Assembly (NCBI GenBank): GCA_030151745.1 | Contig: JASLDA010000334.1 | Span: 1 to 7,415 of the forward strand | From: Chitinophagaceae bacterium | Lineage (GTDB): Bacteria > Bacteroidota > Bacteroidia > Chitinophagales > Chitinophagaceae | Direction: 5' to 3' | DNA length: 7,415 nucleotides | Shown: one piece after another, positions 5,131 to 7,415 of the stretch | Numbering within the stretch: position 1 is the stretch's first letter | How the letters are laid out: each line of letters begins with the position of its first letter | Program-made: the position numbers and the translations under genes | Notes under the pieces: model-generated | Told to the model about the DNA's origin: nothing | Seen by the model: only the letters and a program-made list of their open reading frames with translations | Databases searched by the model: none

Positions 5131-7415
5131 ATGGCAAAAATCGTACGTACCATTCTGATCGCTGCACAGCTGCCGGTTTGCGCCGCAGCCCAGAGCAGCA
5201 GCCCCGACTCCTCCCGCATCAACGGCAGCAGCATTCCCCAGGCCCTGACTCCCGTGGAGGTGCGCTCCATCCGCGCCGGTAGCGACGCGCCCTTCGCCAA
5301 GACCGACATCAGCGGGAAAGCCCTGCAAAAAGACAATCTCGGGCAGGACCTCCCGATCCTCCTGCAATACACACCATCGGTGGTCGTAAATTCGGACGCC
5401 GGCAACGGCGTGGGCTATACCGGCATCCGGATCCGCGGCACGGATGCGACGCGCATCAATACCACGCTGAACGGCATCGCGATCAACGACGCCGAAAGCA
5501 GCGGGCCGTTCTTCATCAACCTGCCGGACCTGGCCTCCAGCACCAGCTCGATCCAGATCCAGCGCGGCGTAGGCACCTCTACCAACGGAGCCGGCGCGTT
5601 CGGCGGCACGATCAGCGTGGCCAACCTCGGGCTGGGCACCGTCCCCACCGCCTCGGCTGCCGTCTCCTACGGGTCGTTCAACACACAGAAATATACGGTC
5701 AGCGCCGAGACGGGCATGCTGGGCAAGCTGGCCTTCGGCCTGCGCCTGTCCCGCATCATGTCCGACGGCTTCGTGGACCGCAGCAGCTCCAACCTCAGCG
5801 CGCTGCAGTTCCAGGGACTGTATCAGGCCTCCGAGAACACCAGCATCAAGTTCCTGATCCTCCAGGGCTCGGAGCGCACGGACCAGGCTTGGAACGGCGT
5901 GCCGGAAGAAAAGCTCCGGGGCTCCGATTCCGCGCTGGCCGCGCACTACGCGAACAACGTCGGCAGCCTGTACTACGGGCCCGCGGATTCCGCAAACCTC
6001 TTCGGCGCCAACCGGCGCAAGTACAACTCGTTCCTGTACGATAACCAGACGGACAACTACCGCCAGAACTTCTACCAGCTCTTCGCCGATCACCGCTTCA
6101 GCCGGAAGCTCAGCGCTCACCTGGGCCTGTTCCTTACGCGCGGCATCGGATATTACGAAGAATACAAGCCGGACGAAAAATACAGCTCCTACGGCCTGGC
6201 GCCTTACATCCCCTCCCCGGGCGATACATTCAAGAGAACCTCGCTCATCCGCCAGCTCTGGCTGGACAATTACAATTACGGCTCGGTCTTCTCCCTGCTT
6301 TACGATCCCTCCCGGGATACGCGCCTGACCTTCGGCGGGGGCTGGAGCCAGTACGCCGGCCATCACTACGGCTTCGTCAAATGGAGCGAGGCGGGCGGCA
6401 TCCCGGCCGACTTCCGCTGGTACAATCTCGACGCGCAGAAGAACGACTTCAACATCTATGCGAAGGGCGAACAGCACATCGGCCCGCGCCTCAGCCTCTA
6501 CGGCGACCTGCAGCTGCGCACGATCGGGTACTTCATGAACGGGTTCCGTAAAAACCCCGAGCTCCGCCCCGCCGTTTCATATACCTTCTTCAATCCGAAG
6601 GCGGGCTTCAGCTACCGCGTTCCCGCCGAAGGCGCAAGCCAGCGCGTGTACGGATCGGTAGCCGTCGCCAACAAGGAGCCGAACCGCGACGATTTCGAAG
6701 CCGGGGCGGACAACCAGCCCCGGCCCGAGCGGCTTGTCGACGGCGAAGCCGGCTACGAGTTCGGGAACCGGCACTGGAGCTTCGGCGCGAACGCGTACTA
6801 CATGCATTACAAGGACCAGCTCGTGCTCACCGGCAAGGTCAACGACGTGGGCGGCTATACGCGCGTGAACGTTCCCAACAGCTTCCGCGCCGGGCTGGAG
6901 CTGCAGGCAGGCTGGGCGCCCCGGCGCTGGATGAGCGTCAGCGCGAACGCGACCTATTCGCAGAACAAGATCCGCGACTTTGTCGAGTATGTCGACAACT
7001 ATGACGACGGCTCCCAGACCGCCATCCAGCACGGCACCACCGATATCGCATTCGCCCCTTCCCTGATCGCCGCCGGCGGCATAACCGTCACTCCCTGGGC
7101 TGGCCGCTACACCGGCCCGACCGGCCTCGCATTCGAGCTGCTCGGGAAGTATGTAAGCAGGCAATACATGGACAATACCAGCAACGAAGCCCGCAGCATC
7201 GATCCCTACGGGACCTGCGATCTCCGCGTGCGGTACAGCCTTGCCGTAAAGCCCTTCAAGGAGCTCGGCCTCTCACTGCTCGTCAACAACCTGCTCAACC
7301 ACGAGTACGAAAACAACGGCTATACCTACAGCTATATCTACGGCGGCGCCACGACGACGCAGAACTTCTACTTCCCCCAGGCCGGCATCAACTGGCTGCT
7401 GGGCGTGAATATGAA
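5131..7415 (+). CDS. TonB-dependent outer-membrane receptor, probably for thiamine, truncated at the right edge
   Basis: The frame is open from the ATG at 5131 to the edge, 761 codons. The product begins with a short signal peptide (about residues 1-20, ending CAAA before Gln21). A short linker with a possible TonB box around LTPVEVRSIRA (39-49) leads into the plug at about 52-165, which shows LGQDLPILLQYTPSVVV (70-86), GYTGIRIRGTDATRIN (95-110), LNGIAINDAES (113-123), IQIQRGVGTSTNGAGAFGG (141-159) and then ISVANL. The rest is alternating aromatic beta-barrel sequence. The C-terminal strand begins near FYFPQAGINWLLGVNM, so only a few residues are missing. There is no carboxypeptidase-like N-terminal domain. 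The TPP riboswitch in its leader makes thiamine or a related compound the best guess for the ligand, as for known thiamine-regulated receptors of Bacteroidota. Energy comes from TonB-ExbBD across the periplasm. No Shine-Dalgarno is evident. Confidence 0.93.
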   Translation, partial: MAKIVRTILIAAQLPVCAAAQSSSPDSSRINGSSIPQALTPVEVRSIRAGSDAPFAKTDISGKALQKDNLGQDLPILLQYTPSVVVNSDAGNGVGYTGIRIRGTDATRINTTLNGIAINDAESSGPFFINLPDLASSTSSIQIQRGVGTSTNGAGAFGGTISVANLGLGTVPTASAAVSYGSFNTQKYTVSAETGMLGKLAFGLRLSRIMSDGFVDRSSSNLSALQFQGLYQASENTSIKFLILQGSERTDQAWNGVPEEKLRGSDSALAAHYANNVGSLYYGPADSANLFGANRRKYNSFLYDNQTDNYRQNFYQLFADHRFSRKLSAHLGLFLTRGIGYYEEYKPDEKYSSYGLAPYIPSPGDTFKRTSLIRQLWLDNYNYGSVFSLLYDPSRDTRLTFGGGWSQYAGHHYGFVKWSEAGGIPADFRWYNLDAQKNDFNIYAKGEQHIGPRLSLYGDLQLRTIGYFMNGFRKNPELRPAVSYTFFNPKAGFSYRVPAEGASQRVYGSVAVANKEPNRDDFEAGADNQPRPERLVDGEAGYEFGNRHWSFGANAYYMHYKDQLVLTGKVNDVGGYTRVNVPNSFRAGLELQAGWAPRRWMSVSANATYSQNKIRDFVEYVDNYDDGSQTAIQHGTTDIAFAPSLIAAGGITVTPWAGRYTGPTGLAFELLGKYVSRQYMDNTSNEARSIDPYGTCDLRVRYSLAVKPFKELGLSLLVNNLLNHEYENNGYTYSYIYGGATTTQNFYFPQAGINWLLGVNM

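Noticed and set aside
5131..5193. Lipoprotein signal at Cys17 of the receptor
   Set aside because: The residues before the cysteine (LPV) do not fit a lipobox, and a type I cleavage after CAAA is more natural for an outer-membrane receptor.
5092..6477. Long minus-strand open frame (461 residues) opposite the receptor
   Set aside because: It is antisense to an unbroken receptor frame with recognisable plug motifs. Its composition (runs of Ala, Val, Gly, Arg) is that expected from a GC-rich shadow frame, and it matches no family I know.
6577..7164. Minus-strand open frame (195 residues) opposite the receptor barrel
   Set aside because: Shadow of the receptor coding sequence, with no recognisable motif.

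Overview
The window reads as chromosomal DNA from a GC-rich member of the Bacteroidota. Three independent signs support this: a secreted protein with a C-terminal type IX secretion (T9SS type A) sorting domain, a perfect Bacteroidota-type promoter (TTTG, 21 nt, TACCTTTG), and a TPP riboswitch placed directly in front of a TonB-dependent outer-membrane receptor. Start codons mostly lack a clear Shine-Dalgarno sequence, which also fits the phylum. I cannot name a genus.

Layout. Positions 1-779 (minus) hold the N-terminal third or less of an adenosylcobalamin-dependent (class II) ribonucleotide reductase, cut by the left edge. Positions 780-1399 are a 620-nt non-coding stretch. It carries a perfect and a near-perfect DnaA box upstream of the reductase gene, a 33-nt AT island, an 8-bp inverted repeat beside that island, a short dispersed-repeat-like sequence and a very strong hairpin. 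Positions 1400-2748 (minus) are a two-gene operon, a PlsC-family acyltransferase followed by a GNAT N-acetyltransferase, joined by an ATGA overlap. Positions 2852-4558 (minus) encode a secreted redoxin-domain protein with a T9SS sorting tail, with its own promoter and an intrinsic terminator. Positions 4559-5130 are a divergent intergenic region with a promoter on each strand and the TPP aptamer. Positions 5131-7415 (plus) encode the receptor, which appears to lose only its last few residues at the right edge.

How the parts work together. The right end is a vitamin-uptake locus: thiamine pyrophosphate sensed by the leader RNA should shut off the outer-membrane receptor when the cofactor is plentiful, so the receptor is most likely for thiamine or a related compound. 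The left end links nucleotide reduction to a possible DnaA-controlled region. That region can be read either as DnaA control of the reductase gene (as known for E. coli nrdAB) or as part of a replication origin; the sequence alone does not decide. The acyltransferase pair looks translationally coupled and probably acts on membrane lipid or an acylated product.

No mobile element, CRISPR array, rRNA or tRNA was found. I saw no convincingly new multi-gene system. The least explained part is 900-1380.
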